64,000 nucleotides of DNA from Phenylobacterium sp. (GCA_004799545.1 SSMU01000030.1:62001-126000); one strand, 5' to 3'; counted from the stretch's first letter, positions 47,642 to 59,325 are shown. The notes: generated from the letters alone by a model not told the origin. Made by a program: numbers and translations.

Positions 47642-48223
47642 CTACTTCGGCGGTGCCGGGTACTGGATCCGCGGCTTGAGGTTGTCGATCACCGCCCGGG
47701 CGTCGAAGGCGCGCGGGTCGTCCGCGGGTTTGGCGCCGTGATGCATCTGGATCTCGGCGGTGGCCTCGAACTTCTGGATCGTCTGGACGTCATAGCGATC
47801 GCCCCAGAAGGGGTCGCCCCAGAACGGGTCCCAGGTGCTCCAGCCGAAGCCGCGCCGCTGGTAGCGCCAGGTCGGCCGCCAGAAGCCGTAGCCGTGCCAC
47901 GGCGAATAGAGCGGATCGGGCTGCACATAGGTGTGTGCGTCGCGGGAGGTCTGGCGGTCGGCGATCGAGAACCAGTCGTAGCCCTGCTGTACGGTCAGCT
48001 CCGCGGAGCGGAACAGCAAGTAAGCCTCCACGGTCTCGCGCGAGGTCAGGCTGTTGCCGGCGAAGGTGACGCGCCAGCGGTCCGGCTCGACGCGGACCTC
48101 CGAAAATCCGCCCGAGCTGGCCCGGCCGGGAACGCTCGGCTGGTAGGGCGTGGCGGTCTCGCAGGCCGCGAGGCCGGCCGTCAGCGCCAGGGCGACCGCG
48201 AAGCCGATGGATTTGCCGGGCAT
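47642..48223 (-). CDS. putative lipoprotein (CC0125/CC1285-like)
   Basis: MPGKSIGFAVALALTAGLAAC lipobox, then YQPSVPGRASSGGFSEVRVEPDRWRVTFAGNSLTSRETVEAYLLFRSAELT. Confidence 0.8.
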   Translation of the reverse strand: MPGKSIGFAVALALTAGLAACETATPYQPSVPGRASSGGFSEVRVEPDRWRVTFAGNSLTSRETVEAYLLFRSAELTVQQGYDWFSIADRQTSRDAHTYVQPDPLYSPWHGYGFWRPTWRYQRRGFGWSTWDPFWGDPFWGDRYDVQTIQKFEATAEIQMHHGAKPADDPRAFDARAVIDNLKPRIQYPAPPK

Positions 48224-48321
48224 TTGTCGAACTCGAATCTTCGCATGTCCCGCGATCGGGGCGTCTTCCGGAACAACACTCCGCGGCAATTGTGGTTGCC
48301 GCGAGGCTTTGCCGTTGCGGC

Positions 48322-48726
48322 TTAGGCGCCGACCGTCGCCAGCAGGTAGATGATCCGGCCGAGCGCGCCCACGAACAGGATCGCGGCGGCCACGAACTGC
48401 ACCAGGAACCCCGTGCTGCGCTTGGACGGGTCGGCGACATAGCCGGTGGCGTACATGATCCGGCCGATGATCCAGACCACGCCTAAGGCGGCGGCGATCA
48501 GCTGGTTCCAGTAGATGGCGAACAGCCACATGGAGACCAGGAAGATCGGCAGCCATTCCAGGGTGTTGTAGTGCGCCCGGAACGCGCGCTCGAGCAGCGG
48601 GTCGCCGGTCACCGCCGGGGCGGCGATCCCCGACTTGCCGCGGGCGCGGCCGACGTTCAGTCCCATCCAGAAATAGGTCGCCAGCGCCAGCAATGTGACC
48701 AGCGCGACCCAGCCAAGCGGTTTCAT
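48322..48726 (-). CDS. MAPEG family membrane protein
   Basis: ERAFRAHYNTLEWLPIFLVSMWLFAIYWNQLIAAALGVVWIIGRIMYATGY. Confidence 0.9.
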   Translation of the reverse strand: MKPLGWVALVTLLALATYFWMGLNVGRARGKSGIAAPAVTGDPLLERAFRAHYNTLEWLPIFLVSMWLFAIYWNQLIAAALGVVWIIGRIMYATGYVADPSKRSTGFLVQFVAAAILFVGALGRIIYLLATVGA

Positions 48727-48859
48727 TTGGTCGTTCCCCCGGAGCGGCGAACAAGCGTCGCCTTAGGCGGGAACCTTGCCATGGTTGCGGGGGCTGAGGG
48801 AACCGATCCCTATCCCCGGACCGTTTTATCATTCGAGGCAGATCGGGAGCGCCAGGGCG

Positions 48860-49066
48860 ATGGACGTAGACTCCGCGGCCATCAAGGAGATCGACTACGA
48901 CGCCGAGCGCGCCAAGCTGCTCGTGCGCTTCGTGTCGGGCGAGCGCTACGTCTATGTCGGCGTGCCCGGCGAGGTGCATCGCTCCTTCGTCGAGGCCGAT
49001 TCCAAGGGCGGCTTCTTCCAGGCCGAGATTCGCGACCGCTATCCGTTCAACAAGCTGGACAGCTAA
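48860..49066 (+). CDS. KTSC domain protein
   Basis: SAAIKEIDYDAERAKLLVRFVSGERYVYVGVPGEVHRSFVEADSKGGFFQAEIRDRYPF. Confidence 0.92.
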   Translation: MDVDSAAIKEIDYDAERAKLLVRFVSGERYVYVGVPGEVHRSFVEADSKGGFFQAEIRDRYPFNKLDS

Positions 49067-49075
49067 CCCCCCCGC

Positions 49076-50347
49076 CTAACCCTGGAAGTGCTCGCCCTTC
49101 GGCGGCGCGCCGGCCGGCGTCCCGTGGCGGCGGTCGCGGTTGGCCTTCACCCGCAGCCTGAGCGCATTGAGCTTGATGAAACCGGTGGCGTCGCGGTGGT
49201 CGTAGGCCACGGCGCCCTCCTCGAAGGTCACCAGCTCCTGGTCGTAGAGCGAATAGGGGCTGGAGCGGCCGATCACCGTGACGTTGCCCTTGTAGAGCTT
49301 CACCCGCACCTGGCCCGAGACCATGGCCTGCGAGCGGTCGATCGCCGCCTGCAGCATCTCCCGCTCGGGCGAGAACCAGAAGCCGTTGTAGATCAGGGTG
49401 GCGTACTTCGGCATCAGCTCGTCCTTCAGGTGCATGGAGCCCCGGTCGAGGGTGATGCTCTCGATGCCCCGGTGGGCGGCGAGCAGGATGGTGCCGCCGG
49501 GGGTCTCGTAGACGCCGCGCGACTTCATGCCGACGAAGCGGTTCTCCACCAGGTCGAGGCGGCCGACGCCATTGTCGTGGCCGAGCTGGTTCAGCCTGGT
49601 GAGCAGGGCGGCTGGCGACAGCGCCTGGCCGTCGATGGCGACGGGATCGCCGTTCTCGAAGTCCAGGGTGAAGACGGTCGGCGTGTCCGGGGCGTCCTGC
49701 GGGCTGATCGTGCGCATGTGCACGAACTCCGGCGGCTCGACGGCCGGGTCCTCCAGCACCTTCCCTTCGGAGGAGGAGTGCAGCAGGTTGGCGTCGACGC
49801 TGAACGGCGCCTCGCCGCGCTTGTCCTTGGTGATCGGGATCTGGTGCTTCTCGGCGAACTCCAGCAGGGCCTCGCGGCTCTTGAAGTCCCACTCCCGCCA
49901 GGGGGCGACCACCCGGATCTCGGGCTCCAGGGCGTAGTAGGCCACCTCGTAGCGGACCTGGTCGTTGCCCTTGCCGGTCGAGCCGTGGGAGACCGCGTCG
50001 GCGCCCACCTTGCGGGCGATCTCGATCTGCTTCTTGGCGATCAGCGGCCGGGCGATGGAGGTGCCCAGCAGGTACTGGCCCTCGTAGACGGTGTTGGCCC
50101 GGAACATCGGGAAGACGTAGTCGCGGACGAACTCCTCGCGCACGTCCTCGATGAATACGTTCTCCGGCTTCACGCCCAGCATCAGGGCCTTCTGGCGCGC
50201 CGGCTCCAGCTCCTCGCCCTGGCCGAGGTCGGCGGTGAAGGTCACCACCTCGGCGCCCAGCTCGACCTGCAGCCACTTGACGATGGTCGAGGAATCCAGC
50301 CCGCCGGAATAGGCGAGGACGACTTTCTTGACGGGCTTGTCGGCCAT
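49076..50347 (-). CDS. argG: argininosuccinate synthase
   Basis: [41 protein letters not shown]...[13 protein letters not shown]. Confidence 0.98.
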   Translation of the reverse strand: MADKPVKKVVLAYSGGLDSSTIVKWLQVELGAEVVTFTADLGQGEELEPARQKALMLGVKPENVFIEDVREEFVRDYVFPMFRANTVYEGQYLLGTSIARPLIAKKQIEIARKVGADAVSHGSTGKGNDQVRYEVAYYALEPEIRVVAPWREWDFKSREALLEFAEKHQIPITKDKRGEAPFSVDANLLHSSSEGKVLEDPAVEPPEFVHMRTISPQDAPDTPTVFTLDFENGDPVAIDGQALSPAALLTRLNQLGHDNGVGRLDLVENRFVGMKSRGVYETPGGTILLAAHRGIESITLDRGSMHLKDELMPKYATLIYNGFWFSPEREMLQAAIDRSQAMVSGQVRVKLYKGNVTVIGRSSPYSLYDQELVTFEEGAVAYDHRDATGFIKLNALRLRVKANRDRRHGTPAGAPPKGEHFQG

Positions 50348-50418
50348 GGCGCGGGGTGGTCCTGAGGTCGGGAGGTGAGCAGAAGTCGCGCGCCTTAAAG
50401 GGCCAACCGCGCGTGGGT

Positions 50419-50727
50419 TCAAGGCCTAAGCACGCCCTTCAACAGCCAAAGCTGCAAGAGCGCCAGCAGCGGGGCGGTCGTCGCCCGCACCCCGAACACG
50501 ATCAGCGCCGCCTCGCCCTCTGCGTCGCGGGCCCTGAGCGCCAGCCACAGCGAGAAGGCGAAGGCCGCGAAGGGCAGGGCCCAGACGCCCAGGCCGCGGC
50601 CGATCTCGCCGATCGGCAGCCGCACCGGCTCGCCAGGCCGGGTGCGGCCCCAGGCCTGGCGCGCGGCGCCGAACATGGTCGCCAGCACCAGCACCCAGAG
50701 CGCGTCGCCGATGTAGGTCAGGATCAC
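50419..50727 (-). CDS. small membrane protein of unknown function
   Basis: 102 aa with hydrophobic segments, just downstream of kup on the same strand. Confidence 0.65.
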   Translation of the reverse strand: MILTYIGDALWVLVLATMFGAARQAWGRTRPGEPVRLPIGEIGRGLGVWALPFAAFAFSLWLALRARDAEGEAALIVFGVRATTAPLLALLQLWLLKGVLRP

Positions 50728-50729
50728 GG

Positions 50730-52649
50730 CTAGATGGTCACCTGGGCGCCCATCTCGACCACGCGGCCGGGCGGGATCTTGTAGAATTCGGTCGGGTTGG
50801 TGGCGTTCTTCATCAGGAAGATGAACAGCTTATCTTGCCAGAGGGGCATGCCCGACTGAGCCGAGGGCACGATCGAGCGACGGCCAAGGAAGAAGCTGGT
50901 CGCCATGATGTCGAACTTCAGCCCGAGCTTGCGGCAGGTGGCCAGGGCGCGGGGGATGTTGGGGCTCTCCATGAAGCCGTAGGAGACGATTAGCTTCTTG
51001 AAGTCGTCGTTCACCGGCTCGATGCGCACCCGCTGGTCCTCGGGCACCCGCGGGGTCTCGGCCACGTGGATGGTCAGGATGACGTTCTTCTCGTGCAGCA
51101 CCTTGTTGTGCTTGAGGTTATGCATCAGCGCCACCGGCGCCATGTCCGGATCCGAGGTCAGGAAGATCGCGGTGCCGGGCGCGCGGTAGGGCGCGCGGGC
51201 CTTGAGGATCTCGGAGAGCTCCAGCAGGGGCACGCTGTCGCGCCGGGTCTTGTCGGTGAGGATCTGCGCGCCGCGCGTCCAGGTGAGCATGATGGTCACC
51301 AGGCCCGCCCCCAGCACCAGCGGCAGCCAGGCCCCCTGCGGGATCTTCAACAGGTTCGAGGAGATGAAGGTGATGTCCAGGATGCCGAAGGCGCCTGAGG
51401 CCAGCGCCGCCACCCAGGTGGGCCGCTTCCACATCCAGCGGACGATCACGAAGAACAGCAGGGTGTCGACGAACATCGCCCCGGTCACCGCGATGCCGTA
51501 GGCCGCCGCCAGGTTGTGCGAGGTGCGGAACATCACCAGGAGCACTACCACCCCGATCATCAGGAAGGTGTTGACCTGCGGCACATAGATCTGGCCGGCC
51601 TGGGTCTCGGAGGTGCGGCGGATCTCGATGCGCGGGAGGAGGCCGAGCTGCACCGCCTGCTGGGTCATGGAGAAGGCGCCGGTGATCACCGCCTGCGAGG
51701 CGATGATGGTGGCGACGGTCATCAAGAGCAGGATCGGCCAGTAGATGACCTGCGGGATCATCCGGTAGAAGGGCTCGATCTTGTCCGCCGGATGGGCCAG
51801 CACCAGGGCGCCCTGGCCCAGGTAGTTGAGCAGCAGGGCCGGCAGCGCCAGGACCAGCCATGCGGCGCGGATCGGGTCGCGGCCGAAATGGCCCATGTCG
51901 GCGTAGAGCGCCTCGGCCCCGGTCACCGCCAGGAACACCGAGCCCAGGATGACGAAACCCAGGAAGCCGTTGTCGAGCAGGAAGATGATCCCGTAGTGCG
52001 GCGACAGCGCCCGGAAGATCGAGAGGTCGTCCTTGATGTGGAACAGGCCGAGCGCCGCCAGCACCAGGAACCAGACCGCCATCACCGGGCCGAACAGCTT
52101 GGCGACGCTGGCCGTGCCCTTCGACTGCACTAGGAACAGGCCGACCAGGATCACAGCCGAGATCGGCACCACCAGCTCGGCCACGCCGTGTGGGGCGCCC
52201 GGCGCGTCGCGCACGCCCTCCACCGCCGACAGCACCGAGACCGCTGGGGTGATGATCCCGTCGCCGTAGAACAGGGCCGCGCCCAGCATGCCCAGGAACA
52301 GCACCAGGCCCGAGCGCCGGGGCACGATCCGCTGGGCGAGCGCCATCAGCGCCAGCGTGCCGCCCTCGCCCTTGTTGTCCGCCCGCATCAGGAAGACGAC
52401 GTACTTCACCGTCACGATGAGGATCAGCGCCCAGGTGACCAGGCTCACCACCCCCAGCACGGCGAGCTGCGGGCTCACCGAGGCGCGGGTGGCGTGCAGC
52501 GCCTCACGCATGGCGTAGAGCGGACTGGTGCCGATATCCCCAAACACCACGCCCATCGACCCGAGGGCCAGGGCGAAGAAGCTCTCACTGACAGGCGAGT
52601 GACGCACCTCGTCCGGCGCCTCGATGACGCCGCCGGCCGGATCAGCCAT
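50730..52649 (-). CDS. kup: KUP family potassium transporter
   Basis: ALGSMGVVFGDIGTSPLYAMREALH...TVKYVVFLMRADNKGEGGTLALMAL...VSVLSAVEG. Confidence 0.97.
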   Translation of the reverse strand: MADPAGGVIEAPDEVRHSPVSESFFALALGSMGVVFGDIGTSPLYAMREALHATRASVSPQLAVLGVVSLVTWALILIVTVKYVVFLMRADNKGEGGTLALMALAQRIVPRRSGLVLFLGMLGAALFYGDGIITPAVSVLSAVEGVRDAPGAPHGVAELVVPISAVILVGLFLVQSKGTASVAKLFGPVMAVWFLVLAALGLFHIKDDLSIFRALSPHYGIIFLLDNGFLGFVILGSVFLAVTGAEALYADMGHFGRDPIRAAWLVLALPALLLNYLGQGALVLAHPADKIEPFYRMIPQVIYWPILLLMTVATIIASQAVITGAFSMTQQAVQLGLLPRIEIRRTSETQAGQIYVPQVNTFLMIGVVVLLVMFRTSHNLAAAYGIAVTGAMFVDTLLFFVIVRWMWKRPTWVAALASGAFGILDITFISSNLLKIPQGAWLPLVLGAGLVTIMLTWTRGAQILTDKTRRDSVPLLELSEILKARAPYRAPGTAIFLTSDPDMAPVALMHNLKHNKVLHEKNVILTIHVAETPRVPEDQRVRIEPVNDDFKKLIVSYGFMESPNIPRALATCRKLGLKFDIMATSFFLGRRSIVPSAQSGMPLWQDKLFIFLMKNATNPTEFYKIPPGRVVEMGAQVTI

Positions 52650-52841
52650 CCAATCTCTCCGGGAACGCACGCAAACGAGGTTCCCTTGGGCGGCCCGATG
52701 CCGTCAATCGGCGGGCGCGATACACCTTATGGCGTTCCTGTTCAATCGAATGAGGCCGGGCTTGCCGGCGCGGTCCGCGCCGGACCTTTGAATGCGCGAA
52801 GCGTGGCCCTAGTTTCGTGTGTCGGCAACGGGGAGGGGGCG

Positions 52842-53642
52842 ATGGACCGCAGACTGGCGCTGGTGACCGGCGCCTCGGCCGGGATCGGGGCGGCCTTCGT
52901 CCGGATGTTCGCCAGCCACGGCTACGACGTGGCGCTCACCGCCCGGCGGGCCGAGCGGCTGGAGACCCTCGCCGAGGAGATCCGTCTGCGCTGGGGCGTC
53001 GAGACCCTGACCGCGCCCGCCGACCTGGCCGAGACCGGTGCGCCGGCGCAGATCCTCGATCATCTCGCCGCCAACGGCCGGGTGGTCGACGCCCTGGTCA
53101 ACAACGCCGGCTACGGCCTGCCCGGCGGCTATGCCGCGACCCGCTGGGAGGACCAGGCCGCCTTCATCCAGGTGATGGTGACCGCACCCTGCGAGCTGGC
53201 CCACCGCGTCCTGCCGGGCATGGTCGAGCGCCGGTTCGGGCGGATCGTCAACGTGGCCTCCCTGGCCGGCCTCGCGCCCGCCGCCGCCGGCCACACCCTC
53301 TATGCGGCGTCCAAGGCCTTCCTGATCAAGTTCTCCCAGAGCCTGCACCTGGAAGCCCGGTCGGCGGACGTGCACGTCACCGCGCTCTGCCCCGGCTTCA
53401 CCTATTCGGAGTTCCACGACGTCAACGGCACGCGGGCGCAGACCAGCGCCTCGACGCCGCCCTGGCTATGGCTGGGCGCCGACGAGGTGGCGGCCACCGG
53501 TTACGAGGCGGTGGAGGCCAACCGCCCGGTCTGCGTGCCCGGCGCGCCCAGCAAGGCGCTGGCGGCGCTGGCCAAGATCATCCCCGACGACTGGGGCCTG
53601 GCCCTGATGGCCAGCCAGGGCTCGCGGTTCCGGAAGCTCTAG
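52842..53642 (+). CDS. short-chain dehydrogenase/reductase
   Basis: RRLALVTGASAGIGAAFVRMFASHGYDVALTARRAERL...NNAGYG...YAASKAFLIKFSQSL. Confidence 0.94.
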   Translation: MDRRLALVTGASAGIGAAFVRMFASHGYDVALTARRAERLETLAEEIRLRWGVETLTAPADLAETGAPAQILDHLAANGRVVDALVNNAGYGLPGGYAATRWEDQAAFIQVMVTAPCELAHRVLPGMVERRFGRIVNVASLAGLAPAAAGHTLYAASKAFLIKFSQSLHLEARSADVHVTALCPGFTYSEFHDVNGTRAQTSASTPPWLWLGADEVAATGYEAVEANRPVCVPGAPSKALAALAKIIPDDWGLALMASQGSRFRKL

Positions 53643-54340
53643 TCCTTCTGGTACGGCAGGGCGGTGTCGTGGCGGATGAAGCCGTGGGTGGCGTCGAAGA
53701 AGCCGGTCAGGATGAACTGCACCGCCATGGCGCAGAGGATCAGGCCCAGCACCCGCACCACGATGGAAAGCCCGATCCGCCCCAACAGCCGGGTGATCAG
53801 CGGCGTCGCCAGGAAGGCGATCAGCGTGGTCGTCGCCACCGCTGCGATCACGCCGACCCCGATCGCCGCCCCCGGCAGGCCGAGCGGCTTGGCCTGGCTG
53901 GCGTAGATGATCACCGTCGAGATCGCACCGGGCCCGATCAGGAGCGGCATGGCGAACGGCACGATCATCCGCTCGAAGCGGCGCGAGACCGTCTCGTTGC
54001 GGGTCTTGGGCGAGACCTTCGGCGTCCCCTCCATGGCGTCGGTCGATTTCGAGGAGGGGTCGTCGCGCACCATGTCGAGGCCGAGCACGAACAGGATCAC
54101 CCCGCCGGCGATGCGGAAGGCCGGCAGCGAGATGCCGAAGAAGGCCAGCAGGCTCAGGCCGGTGAAATAGAAGAAGGTCAGGAAGCCCAGGACGAACAGC
54201 GAGATGTAGAGGGCGATCTGCGCGCGGTCGCGGCCGCTGACGCCCACGGTGCCCGCCGCGAAGAACGGCACGATGCCGATCGGGTCGATCAGCGCGAACA
54301 GCGCCACGAAGAAGTTGACCGCGAACTCTGTCTGCCCCAT
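53639..54340 (-). CDS. MarC family membrane protein
   Basis: FVALFALIDPIGIVPFFAAGTVG...FRIAGGVILFVLGLDMV...PFAMPLLIGPGAISTVIIYASQA. Confidence 0.94.
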   Translation of the reverse strand: MGQTEFAVNFFVALFALIDPIGIVPFFAAGTVGVSGRDRAQIALYISLFVLGFLTFFYFTGLSLLAFFGISLPAFRIAGGVILFVLGLDMVRDDPSSKSTDAMEGTPKVSPKTRNETVSRRFERMIVPFAMPLLIGPGAISTVIIYASQAKPLGLPGAAIGVGVIAAVATTTLIAFLATPLITRLLGRIGLSIVVRVLGLILCAMAVQFILTGFFDATHGFIRHDTALPYQKD

Positions 54341-54415
54341 GCACGGCTCTTAGCCCAATTCGCTGCGTCGCCGGAACCCGCGTTCCCTGCGCGCCTGCCT
54401 GACCGGAGCTAAGCC

Positions 54416-55153
54416 ATGGCCGCCGCCGCCCTCGCCGACACCCCCACCCGCACCGATCCCCGGCTGATCGTGCCGCTGGACTTCCCCACCGTCGACGAGG
54501 CGCGCGAGGCCATCGCCCGGCTGGGCGATGCGGTGAGCTTCTACAAGGTGGGCCTCGAGCTGCTGGCCACCGACGGCATGGCGCTCGCCCGCGAGCTGAA
54601 GCGCTCCGGCAAGCAGGTGTTCCTCGACTGGAAGCTGCACGACATCCCCACCACCGTGCAGAAGGCCGCCGCCGCCCTCACCGGCGCGGGCTGCGATTTC
54701 CTCACCGTGCATGGCGAACCTCAGGTGATGGCCGCCGCGGTGCGCGGCCGCGGCGCCTCGTCCCTGAAGATCCTGGCGGTCACCGTGCTGACCAGCCTGG
54801 CCGACGCCGACCTCGAGGAGATGGGCTACGCCGAAACCGCCCGCGCCCTGGTCGAGCGCCGCATCCACCAGGCGATCGCCGCCGGCTGCGACGGGGTGGT
54901 GGCGAGCCCGCACGAGGCGGCCCTGGCCCGCGCCCTGGGCGGCAGGGACTTCCTGGTGGTGACGCCGGGCGTCCGCCCCGACTGGTCGGCGAAGAACGAC
55001 CAGGCCCGCGCCGCGACTCCGCTGGACGCGCTGAAGGCCGGCGCCTCGCACATCGTCTGCGGCCGCCCGATCACCGCCGCCAACGACCCCCACGCCGCCG
55101 CCCTGCGCATCGTCGCGGAGATGAAGCAGGCGGGGACTTCCTTTCCCGCGTAG
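54416..55153 (+). CDS. pyrF: orotidine 5'-phosphate decarboxylase
   Basis: LIVPLDFPTVDEAREAIARLGDAVSFYKVGLELLA...VFLDWKLHDIPTTVQKAAAAL. Confidence 0.97.
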   Translation: MAAAALADTPTRTDPRLIVPLDFPTVDEAREAIARLGDAVSFYKVGLELLATDGMALARELKRSGKQVFLDWKLHDIPTTVQKAAAALTGAGCDFLTVHGEPQVMAAAVRGRGASSLKILAVTVLTSLADADLEEMGYAETARALVERRIHQAIAAGCDGVVASPHEAALARALGGRDFLVVTPGVRPDWSAKNDQARAATPLDALKAGASHIVCGRPITAANDPHAAALRIVAEMKQAGTSFPA

Positions 55154-55305
55154 CGGGAGAGGGGGACCACGCGCCGAAGAGCGCGTGGTGGAGAGGGCGG
55201 GCGGCGCGCACAGCCCGGCGGCCCTCCCTTTCCACCATTGGCTCTTCCGCCCGCTTGCGCGGACGTCGGCCAACGGTCCCCCCTTCCCATGAATGGGAAG
55301 GGAAG
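55140..55305. repeat. composite palindromic repeat, related subfamily 3 copy F
   Basis: TTTCCCGCGTAGCGGGAGA - CCACGCGCCGAAGAGCGCGTGG - core - CCGCCCGCTTGCGCGG - CTTCCCATGAATGGGAAG; fills pyrF/DUF1674 gap. Confidence 0.65.
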
Positions 55306-55306
55306 A

Positions 55307-55501
55307 TCAGAAGTCGACAGCGATGCCCTTGCGCTCCCAGTCGCCGAACCGGGTGGGCTCGAGGCCCTTGGGGCCGCCCTGCTCATGGGGAAGTTTCGTC
55401 GCCGCCTCGGCGGCCTGACGCGCGGCGGCTTCCTCCAGCGCGCGGCGGGCCTCGGGGCTTAGCGCCTTGCCCGGCGCGGCGTTGGGCGGGGTCTCGTCCA
55501 T
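55307..55501 (-). CDS. DUF1674 (SDHAF4-like) small protein
   Basis: EQGGPKGLEPTRFGDWERKGIAVDF C-terminal signature. Confidence 0.88.
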   Translation of the reverse strand: MDETPPNAAPGKALSPEARRALEEAAARQAAEAATKLPHEQGGPKGLEPTRFGDWERKGIAVDF

Positions 55502-55594
55502 GGCCTCCAATCTAGGCCTGAGCGCCGACGCTCGCCAGTCCTGCGGACCGATCGCCCCTTGCGCCGGCGGCCCTGAGGGGGCACGCCGGCGCCG

Positions 55595-56881
55595 GTGAGC
55601 CAGATCGAAACGTCCCAGCCCTCCGGCGACGCCGCGGGCCTGCCCGCCCGCGCCGCCGCGCTCGATATCCTGGGCGCCGCCCTCTCCGGCCGCTCGGGCC
55701 TGGACGCCGGCCTGGCGCATCCCGCCGTCAAGGCCCTGGAGCCGCGCGACCGGGCCTTCGCCCGCGCCCTGGCCATGGCCACCCTGCGCCACCTCGGCCC
55801 CATCGACGCCGCCCTGCAGGCGCGCGTGAAGAAGCCGCCGCCGGAGCGGGTGGTGAACCTGCTGCGCATCGGGGCGGCGCAGCTCTTCCTGCTGAAGACC
55901 CCGCCGCACGCCGCCGTGGACTCGACCGTCGGCCTGACGCCCCCGGCCTTCAAGGGCCTGGTCAACGCCGTGCTGCGCGGCCTGACCCGCGAGCCGCCAA
56001 ATCTCGCCGACCCCGACATCATGGCCCCGCCCTGGCTCTACGCCCGCTGGCGCGCGGTCTTTGGCGAAGCCGAGGCGCGCAACCTCGCCGCCCTGATCGC
56101 CCAGGAGCCGGCCACCGACCTGTCGCTGAAGGACGCCGGCCAGGCCGAGGTCCTGGCCGCGGCGCTGGAGGCCGAGGTGCTGCCCGGCGGCACGCTCAGG
56201 ACCGAACGCGGCGGCGACGTCACCGGCTGGCCGGGGTTCGACGAGGGCGCGTGGTGGATCCAGGACGCCTCCGCCGCCGTGCCGGTCCGCCTGCTGGACG
56301 CCAAGCCGGGCGAGACCGCGCTGGACATGTGCGCCGCGCCGGGCGGCAAGACCCTGCAGCTGGCCGCCGCCGGCGCGTCCGTCACCGCCCTCGACCGCTC
56401 CGGCCCGCGACTGCAGCGGGTCGCCGAGAACCTCGCCCGCACCGGCCTTTCCGCCGAGGTCGTCGAGGCCGACGCCGCCACCTGGGCGGACGGCCGCGCC
56501 TTCGACGCCGTGCTGCTGGACGCCCCCTGCTCGGCCACCGGAACCTTCCGCCGTCACCCCGACGTGCTGTGGGTCGCCCGGCCCTCCGACGTGGTCAGCC
56601 TGGCCGCCGTGCAGTCGCGCCTGCTGGACGCCGCCGCCCGGCGGGTGAAGCCCGGCGGCCGGCTGGTCTATTGCGTCTGCTCGCTCGAGCCGGAGGAGGG
56701 GGAGGCGCAGGTCGCGGGCTTCCTTGGCCGCATGTCCGGCTTCACCCTCGACCCCATCGCGCCGGGCGAGGCCGGCGCGCCCGAGGCCAGCCTGCGCCCC
56801 GACGGGACCTTGCGCATCCTGCCGCACCACCGGCCCGGCGGGACCGACGGCTTCTACATCGCCCGCTTCCGGCACGCCTGA
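55595..56881 (+). CDS. rsmB: 16S rRNA m5C methyltransferase RsmB/NusB family
   Basis: ALDMCAAPGGKTLQLAAAGASVTALDRSGPRLQRVAENLARTGL...DAVLLDAPCSATGTFRRHPDVLW. Confidence 0.93.
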   Translation: MSQIETSQPSGDAAGLPARAAALDILGAALSGRSGLDAGLAHPAVKALEPRDRAFARALAMATLRHLGPIDAALQARVKKPPPERVVNLLRIGAAQLFLLKTPPHAAVDSTVGLTPPAFKGLVNAVLRGLTREPPNLADPDIMAPPWLYARWRAVFGEAEARNLAALIAQEPATDLSLKDAGQAEVLAAALEAEVLPGGTLRTERGGDVTGWPGFDEGAWWIQDASAAVPVRLLDAKPGETALDMCAAPGGKTLQLAAAGASVTALDRSGPRLQRVAENLARTGLSAEVVEADAATWADGRAFDAVLLDAPCSATGTFRRHPDVLWVARPSDVVSLAAVQSRLLDAAARRVKPGGRLVYCVCSLEPEEGEAQVAGFLGRMSGFTLDPIAPGEAGAPEASLRPDGTLRILPHHRPGGTDGFYIARFRHA

Positions 56882-56928
56882 CACGGGGGGTTCTGGTCCG
56901 GCGCCCCGGATCACGGTAAAGCCCGCCC

Positions 56929-57588
<660 letters not shown>

Positions 57589-57629
57589 GTCCCGTTGACG
57601 CTGGGGGCCGCGCGGCCTATCCCCCGGCC

Positions 57630-57706
57630 ATCCTGCGTGACTGGCGAATGAGGTGGGCGACCACCGGGGAGCGCGGGACCATACGACCGCCGCTCGCCTG
57701 GGCATT
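57630..57706 (+). ncRNA. ZTP riboswitch (pfl motif) candidate in purH leader
   Basis: GCGTGACTGGCGAATGAGGTGGGCGACCACCGGGGAGCG...CCGCTCGCCTGGGCA: conserved CGTGACTGGCG, CCACCGGGGAGCG and GCCTGGGCA blocks. Confidence 0.85.
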
Positions 57707-57732
57707 TCCTTCGAACCTCCGAGGAGAATGCC

Positions 57733-59325
57733 GTGCCCGCCGCCCCTGATTTCCCCGCCGCCCCCGACCGCGCGCCCGTCAAACGCGCGCTGATCTCCGT
57801 CTCCGACAAGACCGGGCTGATCGAGGCCGCCCGCGCGCTCGCCGCCATGGGCGTCGAGCTGGTCTCCACCGGCGGCACCCGCAAGGCGATCGCCGAGGCG
57901 GGCCTGGCGGTGAAGGACATCGCCGACCTCACCGGCTTCCCGGAGATGATGGACGGCCGGGTGAAGACCCTGCACCCCATGGTCCACGGCGGCCTGCTGG
58001 GCGTCCGCGACGCGCCGGCCCACAAGCAGGCGATGGACGCGCACGGGATCGGCGGGATCGACCTGGTCTACGTCAACCTCTACCCCTTCGAGCAGACGGT
58101 GGCCGGCGGCGCCGACTATGCGACGGCGGTGGAGAACATCGACATCGGCGGCCCGGCGATGATCCGCTCGGCGGCCAAGAACCACGGCTATGTCGCGGTC
58201 TGCACCGAGATCGCCGACCTCCAGGAGGTGCTGGCCGAGCTGACCGCCTCGGGGACCACCGGCCTCGACCTGCGCAAGCGGCTCGCGGCCCGCGCCTATG
58301 CGCGCACGGCGGCCTATGACGCGGCGATCTCCACCTGGTTCGCCGCCGCGCTCGGCGAGGACTGGCCGCGGCGCAAGGCCTTCGCCGGCCAGCTCGCGCA
58401 GACCATGCGCTACGGCGAGAACCCCCACCAGGCAGCCGCCTTCTACCGCTTCGAGAACCCACGGGTCGGCGTCGCCACGGCGACCCAGTTGCAGGGCAAG
58501 GAGCTTAGCTACAACAACATCAACGACACCGACGCCGCCTTCGAGCTGATCGCCGAGTTCGATCCGGCCGCGGCGCCGGCCTGCGCGATCATCAAGCACG
58601 CCAACCCCTGCGGCGTGGCGACCGGCGGCTCGATGCTCGAGGCCTACGAGCGGGCGCTGGCCTGCGACCCGGTGAGCGCGTTCGGCGGCATCATCGCCCT
58701 CAACCAGGCGTTGGACGTGGCCACCGCCACAAAGATCCTCGACCTGCTCACCGAGGTGGTGATCGCCCCGGCCATCGACGCCGAGGCCGCAGCCCTGTTC
58801 CGCAAGAAGAAGAACGTCCGCCTGTTGGTCACCGGCGGCCTGCCCGACCCGCTGGCGCCGGGCCTGACCTTCAAGTCGGTGTCCGGCGGCTTCCTGGTTC
58901 AGGGCCGCGACGACGCCCGCCTGACGCCGGCCGACCTCAAGGTGGTGACCAAGCGCGCGCCCACCGAGGCCGAGGTGCGCGACATGCTGTTCGCCTTCAC
59001 CATCGCCAAGCACGTGAAGTCGAACGCCATCGTCTACGCCCGCGACGGCCAGACGCTGGGCGTCGGCGCGGGCCAGATGAACCGCAAGGATTCAGCCCGC
59101 ATCGCCGCCCTCCGCGCCGCCGACTTCGGCCTCGACCTCAAGGGCTCGGCCTGCGCCTCGGAAGCCTTCTTCCCCTTCCCCGACGGCCTGATCCAGGCCG
59201 CCGACGCCGGCTGCACCGCGGTGATCCAGCCCGGCGGCTCGATCGGCGACCAGAAGGTCATCGACGCCGCCGACGAGCGTGGCCTGGCCATGGTGTTCAC
59301 CGGCGTGCGGGTGTTCCGGCACTGA
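57733..59325 (+). CDS. purH: bifunctional AICAR formyltransferase/IMP cyclohydrolase, GTG start
   Basis: [43 protein letters not shown]...[18 protein letters not shown]. Confidence 0.98.
   Translation: MPAAPDFPAAPDRAPVKRALISVSDKTGLIEAARALAAMGVELVSTGGTRKAIAEAGLAVKDIADLTGFPEMMDGRVKTLHPMVHGGLLGVRDAPAHKQAMDAHGIGGIDLVYVNLYPFEQTVAGGADYATAVENIDIGGPAMIRSAAKNHGYVAVCTEIADLQEVLAELTASGTTGLDLRKRLAARAYARTAAYDAAISTWFAAALGEDWPRRKAFAGQLAQTMRYGENPHQAAAFYRFENPRVGVATATQLQGKELSYNNINDTDAAFELIAEFDPAAAPACAIIKHANPCGVATGGSMLEAYERALACDPVSAFGGIIALNQALDVATATKILDLLTEVVIAPAIDAEAAALFRKKKNVRLLVTGGLPDPLAPGLTFKSVSGGFLVQGRDDARLTPADLKVVTKRAPTEAEVRDMLFAFTIAKHVKSNAIVYARDGQTLGVGAGQMNRKDSARIAALRAADFGLDLKGSACASEAFFPFPDGLIQAADAGCTAVIQPGGSIGDQKVIDAADERGLAMVFTGVRVFRH

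Noticed and set aside
55307-56914. 535-aa minus-strand ORF covering rsmB
   Set aside because: Only the last 64 codons (DUF1674) are credible; the upstream part is antisense to rsmB with low-complexity composition
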